This document shows, one piece after another, positions 1 through 8,683 of a stretch of DNA of 64,000 nt. How positions within the stretch are numbered: the stretch's first letter is position 1; the number at the start of each line of letters is the position of its first letter. The notes beneath the pieces were generated by a model. The model saw only the letters and a list, made by a program, of their open reading frames with translations. It did no database searches and had not been told where the DNA came from. The translations under genes were made by a program, and so were the position numbers. The DNA is from Candidatus Gastranaerophilales bacterium. Its GTDB lineage: Bacteria > Cyanobacteriota > Vampirovibrionia > Gastranaerophilales > Gastranaerophilaceae. Location: positions 1 to 64,000 of the forward strand of contig CALVEM010000008.1 in assembly GCA_944326605.1 (NCBI GenBank), in the 5' to 3' direction.

Positions 1-128
1 CTGAAATAAATTCAGGATGACGGAAATAGATTGACTTCTTGACCTCCGGGCTTCTTGCCCTCTATTTAGCCGACGAGGGCCCCCCCCCCGAAGTTACATA
101 CTTTGCATAAATTTAACAGCTTTTCCAT
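1..128 (-). CDS. 5' end of a probable prepilin gene with poly-G leader, off-frame at G10, cut by window edge
   Basis: An ATG at 128-126 lies two bases after the stop codon of the DUF512 gene, behind AAAGGGG, which is itself inside the end of that gene. As given, the frame reads MEKLLNLCKVCNFGGGALVG and stops. With 11 (or 8) G it stays open to base 1 of the window; with 9 G it also stops. The arrangement (ATG, 13 codons, G10, then DNA resembling dispersed repeats) matches four prepilin loci at 45-56 kb, so I infer a prepilin. Its FTLAEV segment would lie outside the window, so the product is not proven. No promoter of its own is evident; it could be cotranscribed with the upstream gene. Confidence 0.5.
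80..89. repeat. C10 homopolymer tract, phase-variation candidate 1
   Basis: Ten C on the plus strand (G10 in the coding strand of the minus-strand leader ORF). Its left flank ends GAGGG and its right flank is GAAG. Only lengths of 8, 11 and so on keep the leader ORF open. Confidence 0.75.
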
Positions 129-129
129 A

Positions 130-1398
130 TTAACCCCTTTCTTCTAAATACTCTACGATTTCTTTCATTGAATATATATCTTGGACAACAAAAAATTCTT
201 TTTTTGTTTTTTCTTTTACATAACAAAGATTTTTTCCGTCTAAAAAATCTTCTGAATAAGATCTTAGCATAACAGAAGGAATTATAACAAGATCTGTATC
301 TAAATCTTTTACTGTTCTTATTAAGTCATCTGTTGTAATAAGTCCCGCAACAGTAATATCATCGCCCCAGTATTCGGATTTAACGGGATTAACACTGACC
401 GACAAATTTTTAATTTTATTCAAGCCTTTTGCAATTCTATCAATAGCATATTTAGCCGCATAACTTGTTGCAAAAGATATCTTTAAAGGTTTGGGCAATT
501 TTTCAGGAAGCTTTCTTGTTTTAAAATCATCAAGCAGAAGCCTTAAACCACCCACACCGTCTTCTAACTGCGAAAAACTACCGTAATAGCTTGACGGCGG
601 GATATCACGTTGTGCAAGCAAAAAGAATTCATCCGAGCAGCAAACCCTTTTGTATTTTGATGCTATATCAATAGTTTGTGCTGCGCATTTTTTGTCAACA
701 CGAGTTAATCCTTCTTTTCTGAATTGTGTAACGCCGACGGGGACAATGGCAGTTGAAAGTACAGTATTTTTCAATTTAGCGAGATCTGACAGCGTCCTTT
801 CAAGTTCTGAACCGTCATTGAAACCGGGACAAAGTACTATTTGAGCATGAAATGGAATTTTATTTTTTCTGAACCAGTTTAAATTTTCCAGCGCTTTTCC
901 CGCATTTGGATTTCTCAGCATTTTTACGCGCAGATCAGGATTTGTTGTATGTACTGAAACGTAAAAAGGTCCAAGGTGCATTTTTTTTATTCGTTCTTTA
1001 TCTTTTTCCGTCAAATTAGTTAAGGTTATATAAGTTCCCTGAAGATAAGAAAGTCTGTAATCATCATCTTTTACATACAAGGTATCACGCAAACCTTTTG
1101 GCTGCTGGTCTACAAAGCAGAAAATACACTTATTTAAACAAGGTTTAACCCTGTCAAACACAGCGCTTTCAAAAACAATACCCAAATCTTCATCAAAATC
1201 TTTTTCAATTTCGATTATTTCAATATTACCGTCAGTTTTTTTAATTTCAACAGTAAGCAATTCAGATTTACAGAGAAAATTATAATCTATCATATCAGAC
1301 ATATTAGTATCATCAATGGAAACTATTTCGTCTTTCGGCTGAATTCCAAGTTCTTCCGCTATAGAATATTTTAAAACTTCGCTAACTATTGCCGGCAT
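130..1398 (-). CDS. DUF512 family Fe-S protein (TIGR03279-like), PDZ plus radical-SAM-like domains
   Basis: A 422-aa protein. The N-terminus (about residues 1-60, SIAEELGIQPKDEIVSI) is PDZ-like. It is followed by the cysteine motif CLNKCIFCFVDQQPKG, typical of DUF512 proteins, and the C-terminal DUF512 region. The family is widespread in Cyanobacteria and Firmicutes; the cysteines resemble a radical SAM CxxxCxxC cluster, and the function is unknown. I prefer the ATG at 1398 over an in-frame start at 1419 because the PDZ-like domain begins directly there and a GGAAAAAGAT stretch precedes it. It overlaps the end of the PadR gene by 17 bases, so the two are probably translationally coupled. Confidence 0.88.
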   Translation of the reverse strand: MPAIVSEVLKYSIAEELGIQPKDEIVSIDDTNMSDMIDYNFLCKSELLTVEIKKTDGNIEIIEIEKDFDEDLGIVFESAVFDRVKPCLNKCIFCFVDQQPKGLRDTLYVKDDDYRLSYLQGTYITLTNLTEKDKERIKKMHLGPFYVSVHTTNPDLRVKMLRNPNAGKALENLNWFRKNKIPFHAQIVLCPGFNDGSELERTLSDLAKLKNTVLSTAIVPVGVTQFRKEGLTRVDKKCAAQTIDIASKYKRVCCSDEFFLLAQRDIPPSSYYGSFSQLEDGVGGLRLLLDDFKTRKLPEKLPKPLKISFATSYAAKYAIDRIAKGLNKIKNLSVSVNPVKSEYWGDDITVAGLITTDDLIRTVKDLDTDLVIIPSVMLRSYSEDFLDGKNLCYVKEKTKKEFFVVQDIYSMKEIVEYLEERG

Positions 1399-1906
1399 TA
1401 TCTTTTTCCAATCCTTCAACTATAGTTATAAAATTTGACAGATCGCATACCGTATTATCAAGAATTATTTTCTGGTAAAAATTTGTATGAGTATACTCAT
1501 CATTCAAAATATTTTGAGCTTGAGTTTTAAACTGCATTGCTCTGGATTTAACATTGAAAAATAACCTCTTCTTTTCATCAGCAGACAAGACATCCGCGCA
1601 GGCAAGTCTTATTCTTGCATTAGAATAAAATTGAAGCGGATTGTCGCTTAAATCGTCTAATATTAAACGAATTAACTCATTTTTTCCCTGTGTTGTAATA
1701 GAATAATATACCGACAGTTTTCCCCCGTCTGAAAGCATTTTTCTTGCGGACAGACATTCTTTATCTATTAAACGTTTTAATGCCGGATTTAAAGCGCCAA
1801 AACTCGGCTTTGTATACGCGGCAAAAACATCTTCAATATGCTTTTGGACTGCATACATTGTCAAATCACGGTTCAGTAAAACATACAAAATAAGAAGTTC
1901 TGTCAT
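1382..1906 (-). CDS. PadR family transcriptional regulator
   Basis: A 174-aa protein. An N-terminal winged helix (MTELLILYVLLNRDLTMYAV, then SFGALNPALKRLIDKECLS) matches the PadR pattern of helix-turn-helix plus wing, with a helical C-terminal half for dimerisation. A longer reading from 1939 is possible, but the ATG at 1906 matches the family start. TATAGT ends exactly 6 bases before that ATG and there is no ribosome-binding site, so the mRNA may be leaderless. It overlaps the DUF512 gene downstream; its target is unknown. Confidence 0.85.
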   Translation of the reverse strand: MTELLILYVLLNRDLTMYAVQKHIEDVFAAYTKPSFGALNPALKRLIDKECLSARKMLSDGGKLSVYYSITTQGKNELIRLILDDLSDNPLQFYSNARIRLACADVLSADEKKRLFFNVKSRAMQFKTQAQNILNDEYTHTNFYQKIILDNTVCDLSNFITIVEGLEKDNAGNS

Positions 1907-1912
1907 AAAAAT

Positions 1913-1918
1913 ACTATA
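1913..1918 (-). promoter_or_regulatory. -10 box of a probable leaderless promoter (PadR gene)
   Basis: On the minus strand the sequence reads TATAGT, six bases, ATG. Transcription would start at or very near the A of the start codon. No Shine-Dalgarno sequence lies upstream. Confidence 0.5.
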
Positions 1919-1974
1919 ACACAAAAAACAGCTGATCATTCAGATTTTTGTATGACAAATTTAGTCGGAAAACT

Positions 1975-2004
1975 AAAAAGCCCTGAAAAATTCAGGGCTT
2001 TTTA
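1975..2004. terminator. Bidirectional Rho-independent terminator
   Basis: A perfect 9-bp stem (AGCCCTGAA / TTCAGGGCT, loop AAA) is flanked by A5 on the left and T5 on the right, so it can act on both strands. It sits just after the stop codon of the minus-strand prepilin gene. Confidence 0.85.
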
Positions 2005-2022
2005 TATCCTTCTGAAAAAATA

Positions 2023-2751
2023 TTAATATGTCATCTGCCAGCCGTCTTCTATTATTTTACCAATACCTGTAGGGCCAACATTTGTCATATCTATTGTAGA
2101 ATCTTCTGTCCACCTGCTATCATGAACAAGTCCATTAGGAGTTACATCCATATAAAAATAATCTCGTCCTGAAATATTTGGACCTTGAGTGCCATTGATA
2201 TCTACTTCAACACCCATCGCTTGTCCGGCATTAGCTCCGTTATTTTGAACTTGATCATTCTCATCAACTTTGCCATCACCATTTAAGTCAACATCAGCAT
2301 CTGACATTTCAAGTCCTCCAGTGTCAAAACATAACGCAGCGCCGCTCGCAAGTACTACAGTAGCATAGCAGCTCCATCCTTCCATATTAACTTCTTTGGT
2401 TCCGTCTAATGATGTATAGTAATGCGCAAAACAGGAGCCGTTATCTCCTGTGTAATATTTCCCGCCGCAATCTTTCACAACTTTGAAATAATTTTTTACA
2501 AATTTATTTAGTTCATCTTTATTACCTCTTATACGTCCTTCACTTAAAGATACAAGATTATTGTCTGTCATATACATTTTTACAGCCTGTCCGACTTCGC
2601 TATATACCTTGTGGAGCTGAGTTACATAAACTTTTCTCTGATGATTTTGCATTAATGTCGGAACCGTCATTGCAGAAACAACACCTATAATCCCGAGAGT
2701 AACCAATACTTCGGCAAGGGTAAAAGCTTTGTATTTAAACAATCTTTTCAT
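2023..2751 (-). CDS. Type IV prepilin-like protein, intact, no homopolymer tract
   Basis: A 242-aa protein. A short leader (MKRLFKYKA) precedes FTLAEVLVTLGIIGVV, a prepilin peptidase site (A/F, with Glu at mature +5) followed by the hydrophobic pilin helix. Residues 155-166 (DLNGDGKVDEND) match an EF-hand-type calcium loop. Cysteines in the globular part suggest disulfides, and it ends GWQMTY. Its first ~45 mature residues are nearly identical to the tract-bearing prepilin at 45.1 kb. It is monocistronic: a GGAGGT ribosome-binding site, its own promoter and a terminator. Whether it builds a pilus, a pseudopilus or a competence fibre is not shown by context. Confidence 0.88.
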   Translation of the reverse strand: MKRLFKYKAFTLAEVLVTLGIIGVVSAMTVPTLMQNHQRKVYVTQLHKVYSEVGQAVKMYMTDNNLVSLSEGRIRGNKDELNKFVKNYFKVVKDCGGKYYTGDNGSCFAHYYTSLDGTKEVNMEGWSCYATVVLASGAALCFDTGGLEMSDADVDLNGDGKVDENDQVQNNGANAGQAMGVEVDINGTQGPNISGRDYFYMDVTPNGLVHDSRWTEDSTIDMTNVGPTGIGKIIEDGWQMTY

Positions 2752-2791
2752 TTATACCTCCAGTTAAACATTTATAGCAATAAACATGAGT

Positions 2792-2820
2792 ATTATAACA
2801 TTTTTTTATAAGATTTTCAA
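2792..2820 (-). promoter_or_regulatory. Sigma-70-like promoter of the intact prepilin gene
   Basis: On the minus strand: TTGAAA, 17-base spacer, TATAAT, upstream of a 5' leader with the GGAGGT ribosome-binding site. The spacing is optimal. Confidence 0.6.
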
Positions 2821-2842
2821 CCGAAAGACAAAAGTCTTTACA

Positions 2843-3220
2843 TCAGACAAATAACTTTACAACCGCATCACCAAAAAGCAAAACGCCTATTAGAATTGCA
2901 ACTACCGAGGCAAACATTACTGCACCTGCTGAAATATCCTTTGCCATACCCACAAGTTTTGAATATCTGTTATGAAAAACAGCGTCAAGAGAAAATTCTA
3001 CCGCAGAATTTAACATCTCAGTCACTATTACAAATGAAATAGTCAAAAGAAGTATACACATACGCTCTATACTAAAATCCAGAACGATTGCAAGTGCAAG
3101 AACCGCCATTGCAATACAAAAATGAACTCTTATATTTATCTCGGATTTTAGCACAAGACGCATACCTTTACGTGCATTTTTAAATGTATTTGTAAATCCC
3201 TGCTGTTTAAATTTTGTCAT
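2843..3220 (-). CDS. dgkA: Diacylglycerol kinase / undecaprenol kinase
   Basis: A 125-aa inner-membrane kinase with three predicted membrane helices. The family signature is clear: residues 68-75 EMLNSAVE contain the catalytic and metal-binding glutamates, and KDISAGAV follows. It phosphorylates a membrane lipid alcohol; in Gram-positive-type loci this is undecaprenol. It overlaps the 3' end of ybeY by 14 bases, and the order pgpH-ybeY-dgkA is a widely conserved bacterial operon. Confidence 0.93.
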   Translation of the reverse strand: MTKFKQQGFTNTFKNARKGMRLVLKSEINIRVHFCIAMAVLALAIVLDFSIERMCILLLTISFVIVTEMLNSAVEFSLDAVFHNRYSKLVGMAKDISAGAVMFASVVAILIGVLLFGDAVVKLFV

Positions 3221-3713
3221 ACCCTATACTTTCCAGCGCTCTGTTTTGTAAATCTATAACAAAATTATAATCTTCTTCTGTCTGATGGTCAAATCCCAAA
3301 AGATGTAATATCCCATGACTTATAAGAAAAGCAAGCTCATATTCCTTTGTAACATCTTTTTTTCCAGCTTCTTCAATAACTTTATCAAGCGCTATTATTA
3401 CTTCACCAAGATTAATTTCTCCGTCGAAAATAATCTTTTCATCACTATCGGCAAAAATTGCAAATGTAATTATATCCGCAGGATAATCTTTGTTCCTGTA
3501 CTCCCTGTTTATCTGATGAGTTTTCTTACTGTCACAATAAAGAAAATCAAATGATATCGTATCGTAAACAAATCCGTTTAAGCAGCATTTTGCATAAACA
3601 TCAGGCAGGGAAAGGTAAAATCTCAAAATTTCTCTTGCTTTATTTATAAATTCTTTTTCATCAATTTCCCGGCTTTGATAAATGTTTTCACTGAAAATAT
3701 TAAAATCAGGCAT
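3207..3713 (-). CDS. ybeY: Endoribonuclease YbeY (rRNA maturation)
   Basis: A 168-aa protein with the zinc-binding motif HGILHLLGFDH near the C-terminus (HGxLHxxGxDH). The family acts in 16S rRNA 3'-end maturation and 70S quality control. I chose the ATG at 3713 over a longer reading from 3758: it overlaps the last 8 bases of the pgpH gene and is preceded by GAGGAT within that gene. It is the middle gene of the pgpH-ybeY-dgkA operon. Confidence 0.94.
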   Translation of the reverse strand: MPDFNIFSENIYQSREIDEKEFINKAREILRFYLSLPDVYAKCCLNGFVYDTISFDFLYCDSKKTHQINREYRNKDYPADIITFAIFADSDEKIIFDGEINLGEVIIALDKVIEEAGKKDVTKEYELAFLISHGILHLLGFDHQTEEDYNFVIDLQNRALESIGYDKI

Positions 3714-5922
3714 CTTTATCCTCATCAGATTTTTTAGGTTCTTCTGTCTTTTTCTCACCTTCCAGCTGTTTTATTTTATTTTCGAGATCTTCATCAAGAA
3801 GTTTTGCCGGCATATTGATTTTTTGCTTCTGGAGTTCTTCCGCTAAATTTTCCTGATATTTAATTCTGTTATGCTGCATTCCGCGCAAGATACGTGAAAA
3901 TGTTGATGCAATAGTTTTTATATCTTTTAAAGTTAAAGGGCTGTCTGACAATTGTCCGTCATTCAATCTTTCAACAATAATCTTATTTATCATTCCCTCA
4001 ATTTCCTCAGGTGTAGGATTTTTTAAGGAACGAACAGCAGATTCCACAGCATCAGCAATCATCAAAATTGCAGTTTCTTTTGTATTAGGCTTAGGTCCGG
4101 TATATCTAAATTGTTCTTCTTTAACATTTTCGACTCCCTCTTCTTTTACTGCCTGATTATAAAAATAACTTGCAAGTCCCTCACCGTGATGCTGGAGAAT
4201 AAAGTTTTGTATAACCTGCGGGAGATGGTACTCTTTAGCAATTTCAATACCGTCTTTAGGATGTGCTGTAATAATCATCTTACTAATTCTCGGAGTAAAC
4301 TTGTTATGCGGATTTTCAATTAAAAAGTAAGACTGATTTTCAACAAAGAACAAAGGTCTTTTTAATTTTCCAATATCATGATATAACGCCCCGACACGGG
4401 CAAGTATAGGATCTGCACCGATTGCTTCCGCTGCTGCTTCACACAAATTGGAAACCATTAAACTGTGATGATAAGTTCCGGGCGCATCCATTTGAAGGCG
4501 TTTTAAAAGTTTTGAATTATGATCGCCAAGTTCTGCAAGACCGTATGATGTTATAATCTTAAACGTACTTTCAAACAACGGTAAAGAACCGAGGGTAATA
4601 ATAGAACTCAATATACCGTTTAAAAATATAAAAGAAATATCTTTTAAAATCAGGACATTATCAACATCTATAAGACATTTTTCAAGAATATAAATACTTA
4701 AAACGATTATCACTCCGGCAACAGAAATATTAAAACCAATTTTAATTAAATCAACTCGTTTTGCATACTTTATCTGTGACATTAAAATAACGGAAAATAT
4801 AGTCAACAGTATAAAAGTAACAACAAATTGAATATTGTATTGATACCCTACTGCCATTACAGAAAGCATCATTACAGAAGCAACAAGAGCAACACGCGGA
4901 TTTGTAAAAATTGACATCAACATCAAAAATGCCGTAATAGGTATAACGTAAGGAGAAAAACCTATAGGGAGCATCACACCTATTAATGCGAGCAGCATTG
5001 ATAAAACAGCAGAAATTGAAAGATATCTGGGTTCCAGATATTCTTTTTCAAAGAATTTCATAAATCCTATAAACAGAGCTGTCGCAATAAATACAATAAT
5101 ATATATACCTGCAAGTCCCTGCCAGTTCAATTCATACACGTTATACCCCGCCTGACGGAGCGCATCTCTTTTTAATCTTGTAACAGGCTCGCCTTCAAAC
5201 AGGATTTTATCGCCTTTTTGGAAAACAACTTCATAGGGTTTGACAGAATTTTGAGCATTTTTTCTCGCAATTTCAGTTGCAAATTCATCAACAACCAGAT
5301 TAGGCACTATAACTTGTTCTAAAAGAGCAGTTATAACAGATACCTGACGTCTTGAAACATTTGAGACAAGATTATTCAATATAACTTTGTCAATGTTATC
5401 TTTTTCGTAATCCTTTTCAGTTATCCCTTTTTGCAAAATATTTGTAAGTGTCAGGGCAGACTTGTCAAAAACTTCATGTAGACTGTTATCATCAGCTTTT
5501 AATAGATAATTTATAACAAAATCCCGTTTAGTATTATCAGAAAGATCAAACAAAATTCCCACTTCTTCGCGTTTTACAGCATCTGACGTATCTTTACGGC
5601 GTATCTGCATAATTGAAGACTGAAGCGTCTGCAAATTTCCTTTTATAAAATCATCTTCAGCCGGAGCCATAATAGGTTCGATTTTCTGTGCAACTTCTTT
5701 TTTATGCTGTTCCGTGCGTTTTACGTCCTCAACAATTAATGTTTTCTGAGCAATTATGTCACGTTTACTTATCCCGTTTTCAATAATATTTTGGAAAAAG
5801 AAATTCTGCGACGAAATAATTGCGGTCAAAATTACCGTAAATACTAAAAAAGAAATAACTTTAACAGTTTGCGAAGAACTAAAAAAATCGCCTATTTTCG
5901 AAATAAATTCCAATTTTGCCAT
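3706..5922 (-). CDS. pgpH: 7TM-HD cyclic-di-AMP phosphodiesterase
   Basis: A 738-aa membrane protein. An N-terminal anchor helix is followed by an extracytoplasmic 7TMR-HDED-type domain to about residue 270, a block of seven membrane helices to about 450, and a cytoplasmic HD domain (ALYHDIGKLKRP; later HHGEG). The PgpH family hydrolyses c-di-AMP to pApA. A charged tail (EGEKKTEEPKKSDEDKDA) follows the HD domain. The window also encodes the matching synthase CdaA at 12.2 kb. The start is supported by AAGGTG upstream. Confidence 0.92.
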   Translation of the reverse strand: MAKLEFISKIGDFFSSSQTVKVISFLVFTVILTAIISSQNFFFQNIIENGISKRDIIAQKTLIVEDVKRTEQHKKEVAQKIEPIMAPAEDDFIKGNLQTLQSSIMQIRRKDTSDAVKREEVGILFDLSDNTKRDFVINYLLKADDNSLHEVFDKSALTLTNILQKGITEKDYEKDNIDKVILNNLVSNVSRRQVSVITALLEQVIVPNLVVDEFATEIARKNAQNSVKPYEVVFQKGDKILFEGEPVTRLKRDALRQAGYNVYELNWQGLAGIYIIVFIATALFIGFMKFFEKEYLEPRYLSISAVLSMLLALIGVMLPIGFSPYVIPITAFLMLMSIFTNPRVALVASVMMLSVMAVGYQYNIQFVVTFILLTIFSVILMSQIKYAKRVDLIKIGFNISVAGVIIVLSIYILEKCLIDVDNVLILKDISFIFLNGILSSIITLGSLPLFESTFKIITSYGLAELGDHNSKLLKRLQMDAPGTYHHSLMVSNLCEAAAEAIGADPILARVGALYHDIGKLKRPLFFVENQSYFLIENPHNKFTPRISKMIITAHPKDGIEIAKEYHLPQVIQNFILQHHGEGLASYFYNQAVKEEGVENVKEEQFRYTGPKPNTKETAILMIADAVESAVRSLKNPTPEEIEGMINKIIVERLNDGQLSDSPLTLKDIKTIASTFSRILRGMQHNRIKYQENLAEELQKQKINMPAKLLDEDLENKIKQLEGEKKTEEPKKSDEDKDA

Positions 5923-5973
5923 ATATAAAAAACACCTTATATTTAGATTAATCTCTATATATTTTATAACTTC

Positions 5974-6918
5974 CTAATTTTTTTTCAAGTCTTGCTGTTT
6001 TAAACGATTTTGCACGTCTTCAAGAATTTTTCTGTTTATAGAAAACAGTTCTGAAAGTACCGCAATTACGCCGACTTGAACACCTGTCAATATCAAAATT
6101 GCAGCCAAAATCAAGGATTGTATATGACCTGCTCCGCTTCCAGAAAAATAAAACCACAAAAATCTTAATGCCAGCAATGCTCCCGGAATAAAAAATAATC
6201 CTGCAAGAATTGCAAAAAATCTGAAAGGTCTGTATATTATAAACATTCTTATCATTGTAAATATTGAACGTCTTACATAATCAAAAACGTTTTTTACAAG
6301 TTTTGACTCTCTCAAGTCAGGATTAACATTAACAGGCACACACACAAGCTGCAATCCTTTTGCCTTTGCCTGAATAATAGTTTCAAGAGTATATGTATAG
6401 TTATCAAAAATATTTAACTGTAATGCCGCATTTCTTGAAAAAGCTCTGAAACCGCTTGGAGCATCCTCTACTGATGTTGAACTTATTATCCGCATTACAC
6501 CGGAACCGAGTTTCTGGAGAAATTTTTTCAACAATGAAAAATGTTTTATTTTTGAAACCGGTCTTGTGCCTATAACAATATCAGCTTCTTTATTTAAAAT
6601 TGGTTTAATCAGTTTTTCTATATCATCAGCACAATACTGATTATCCGCATCAGTATTAACAATAACATCAGCACCCAGTTGAAGGGATTTTTTTATTCCT
6701 GCGATAAAAGCTTTGGCAAGCCCGCAGTTGTGCCCCATATCAACAAAATTTTTCACCCCTGATTGTTTTGCGATTTCAACAGTTTTATCTTTGGAACCGT
6801 CATCTATAACAAGAACCTCTATCTCATCTATCCCCTCTATATGCTTCGGCAGCGCGTTCAATGTAACCGGCAGAGCCTGTTCTTCATTATAACACGGAAT
6901 TTGAATTATTAATTTCAT
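5974..6918 (-). CDS. Family 2 glycosyltransferase, DPM1/GtrB-like
   Basis: A 314-aa protein. The GT-A domain starts IIQIPCYNEEQALP, with VLVIDDGSKDKT and the metal-binding NTDADNQY. Two C-terminal membrane helices (about residues 230-260 and 268-292) are typical of polyprenyl-phosphate hexosyl transferases, which load a sugar onto a lipid carrier at the cytoplasmic face. It is divergent from the GT-C-type enzyme at 7.0 kb, which could use such lipid-linked sugar; the pairing is an inference from position. Confidence 0.85.
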   Translation of the reverse strand: MKLIIQIPCYNEEQALPVTLNALPKHIEGIDEIEVLVIDDGSKDKTVEIAKQSGVKNFVDMGHNCGLAKAFIAGIKKSLQLGADVIVNTDADNQYCADDIEKLIKPILNKEADIVIGTRPVSKIKHFSLLKKFLQKLGSGVMRIISSTSVEDAPSGFRAFSRNAALQLNIFDNYTYTLETIIQAKAKGLQLVCVPVNVNPDLRESKLVKNVFDYVRRSIFTMIRMFIIYRPFRFFAILAGLFFIPGALLALRFLWFYFSGSGAGHIQSLILAAILILTGVQVGVIAVLSELFSINRKILEDVQNRLKQQDLKKN

Positions 6919-6950
6919 AGCTATCCTCTTTTAAAATTTTCTTTTTATTA

Positions 6951-6956
6951 TATAAT
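6951..6956 (+). promoter_or_regulatory. -10 element in divergent glycosyltransferase spacer
   Basis: TATAAT lies in the 50-base spacer between the two divergent glycosyltransferase genes and points to the plus-strand gene. A convincing -35 is not visible in this A/T-only stretch. Confidence 0.35.
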
Positions 6957-6977
6957 TAAACAGGGATTTTGACAATC

Positions 6978-8615
6978 GTGAAAAAACATTCGGGAATATT
7001 AGGGATAATAATTCTAGGCTTAATCTTAAGACTTATTTGCATAAATAAAACAGATGGTCTGTGGAATGATGAATATGTAAGTTATATGATAGCCGCAACA
7101 CCGTTTTCTAACGGATTTGTTGATGCTGTTAAATCACAATGTCACATGCCGTTTTATTATTTATATCTTAAATTTTTCATGACTTTATTCGGACAGAGTG
7201 ACATACTCTTAAGGTTAACATCCGTAATTGCCGGAGTTATTGCAATTCCCGTAATGTACTTTATAGGGAAAGAAAAAGATGAGATTACGGGTTATTTATG
7301 CGCAGGATTTACGGCTATAAGTTCTTTTCTAATCTATTATTCTCAAGAAGTAAGGCTGTATTCAATTTTATTCTTATTTTCAGCCGCAGCCCTGCTATAT
7401 ACAATCAGAGCAATTAAATTCCCGGTTAAAAAAAACTTTATATTATGTGTACTGTTTAATTTCTTAATTTTGTTTACCCACACAATCGGATTTGTATTCG
7501 TTTTCTTTAATCTTATATTTCTAAGCATTAATTTATACAATCGTTTTGCGGATGCAATTAAAAAGATTTGGATTACTATTTTTGCATGCGGTCTCCTTTT
7601 ATCACCGATCGTGATTAGAATTTTTACTGCTCAAACATTTTCCCAATGGTGGGGACATTTCTCCGCTGCAAAAATAGTGTTTTTATTTACGGATTATTTT
7701 TCACCTGTATTGACAAACCTTACAAACTCGCCGGATAACATTTTTTATATGCCCAAACTTGCAATGTATATGTTTATTCCTGCATTAATTGCAATTTTTT
7801 GTATAATTAAATCCTTAATTAAAAACAAATTTAATCTGCAATTATTTGCAGTAACAGTTTTGACAACACTTGTGTTAGTTATTGCATCAGTATCCGGAAA
7901 ACTAGTTTTTATAACAAAATATTCCATAGAAATTTATCCTGTACTTATTTATCTGGCATGCTCCGGATTAACATCTATAAATAAAAAATGGCTTAAAAAT
8001 ACGCTTATTATAATTTATTGTATAATCTCAGTCTGGTACATAATCAAATTTCCTTACTCTGCACCTAAAATGCGGCGGGCAGAAGGTCATAAAATTGTTG
8101 CAGACCTTCTTGGTAACGCAGGTTTAAAAAAAGGAGATATAATTCTGCTGCAATATTATGATCAAAATAGGTTTTTAAAATATTTTGATTTTTCTGATTA
8201 CAGAGTTGTATCTATGAACAAAGGGAATTTTCAGAATTATTTATCCGAAAATCACAGCTATAGAGATGTATTCACTAACGGTAAAAATTTATATAAAAAT
8301 ATTTTTTCAAATTACCGCAATGCGTATTTTGAAAATAAACTTAAACAAAATATATATGATAAGCTTGAGGCGGGGCAAAGCGTTGCCATTATTGTTTTAA
8401 ACAGCGTTTCTTTTATAAATCCTGAGGCTCTGGCAGCAACAGCTCAAAATCAAACACTGTACGAAAAACAACCGCTGTTATTTATGGTTTTCTCATATCT
8501 TAAGAATAAAACATTCCTTGATATGTCAGAAAACCTTACGTTAACACGTGTAGAACAGAAAGGGAGTTGGACAGCAATTAAGTTCACAAAACTTAACAAT
8601 AGAAGCCATAACTAG
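6978..8615 (+). CDS. GT-C fold membrane glycosyltransferase (GT39/ArnT-like)
   Basis: About 545 aa with at least ten membrane helices and a soluble C-terminal domain from about residue 370. The first periplasmic loop carries WNDE, at the position of the acidic catalytic motif of PMT/ArnT-type enzymes that use polyprenyl-phosphate sugars, and YYSQEVRLYS follows as in GT39 relatives. The start is uncertain: GTG at 6978 is 11 bases after AGGGA, while an in-frame TTG at 6969 is too close to it. The acceptor (lipid, glycan or protein) cannot be told from sequence. Confidence 0.78.
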   Translation: MKKHSGILGIIILGLILRLICINKTDGLWNDEYVSYMIAATPFSNGFVDAVKSQCHMPFYYLYLKFFMTLFGQSDILLRLTSVIAGVIAIPVMYFIGKEKDEITGYLCAGFTAISSFLIYYSQEVRLYSILFLFSAAALLYTIRAIKFPVKKNFILCVLFNFLILFTHTIGFVFVFFNLIFLSINLYNRFADAIKKIWITIFACGLLLSPIVIRIFTAQTFSQWWGHFSAAKIVFLFTDYFSPVLTNLTNSPDNIFYMPKLAMYMFIPALIAIFCIIKSLIKNKFNLQLFAVTVLTTLVLVIASVSGKLVFITKYSIEIYPVLIYLACSGLTSINKKWLKNTLIIIYCIISVWYIIKFPYSAPKMRRAEGHKIVADLLGNAGLKKGDIILLQYYDQNRFLKYFDFSDYRVVSMNKGNFQNYLSENHSYRDVFTNGKNLYKNIFSNYRNAYFENKLKQNIYDKLEAGQSVAIIVLNSVSFINPEALAATAQNQTLYEKQPLLFMVFSYLKNKTFLDMSENLTLTRVEQKGSWTAIKFTKLNNRSHN

Positions 8616-8683
8616 CAATTTTAATTATGTTTAATCCTCTATATATATAGAAGAAGATTTCATATTGATGTGTAGGTAGAAAA

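Noticed and set aside
80-89. G-quadruplex-driven recombination as in Neisseria pilE
   Set aside because: The tracts are single uninterrupted G10/C10 runs inside coding leaders, not four spaced G-runs upstream of a promoter, and no silent pilin cassettes were seen; frameshifting explains them more simply.
650-844. Open frame on the plus strand inside the DUF512 gene
   Set aside because: Antisense shadow of a well-supported coding region; no start signal and no recognisable protein.
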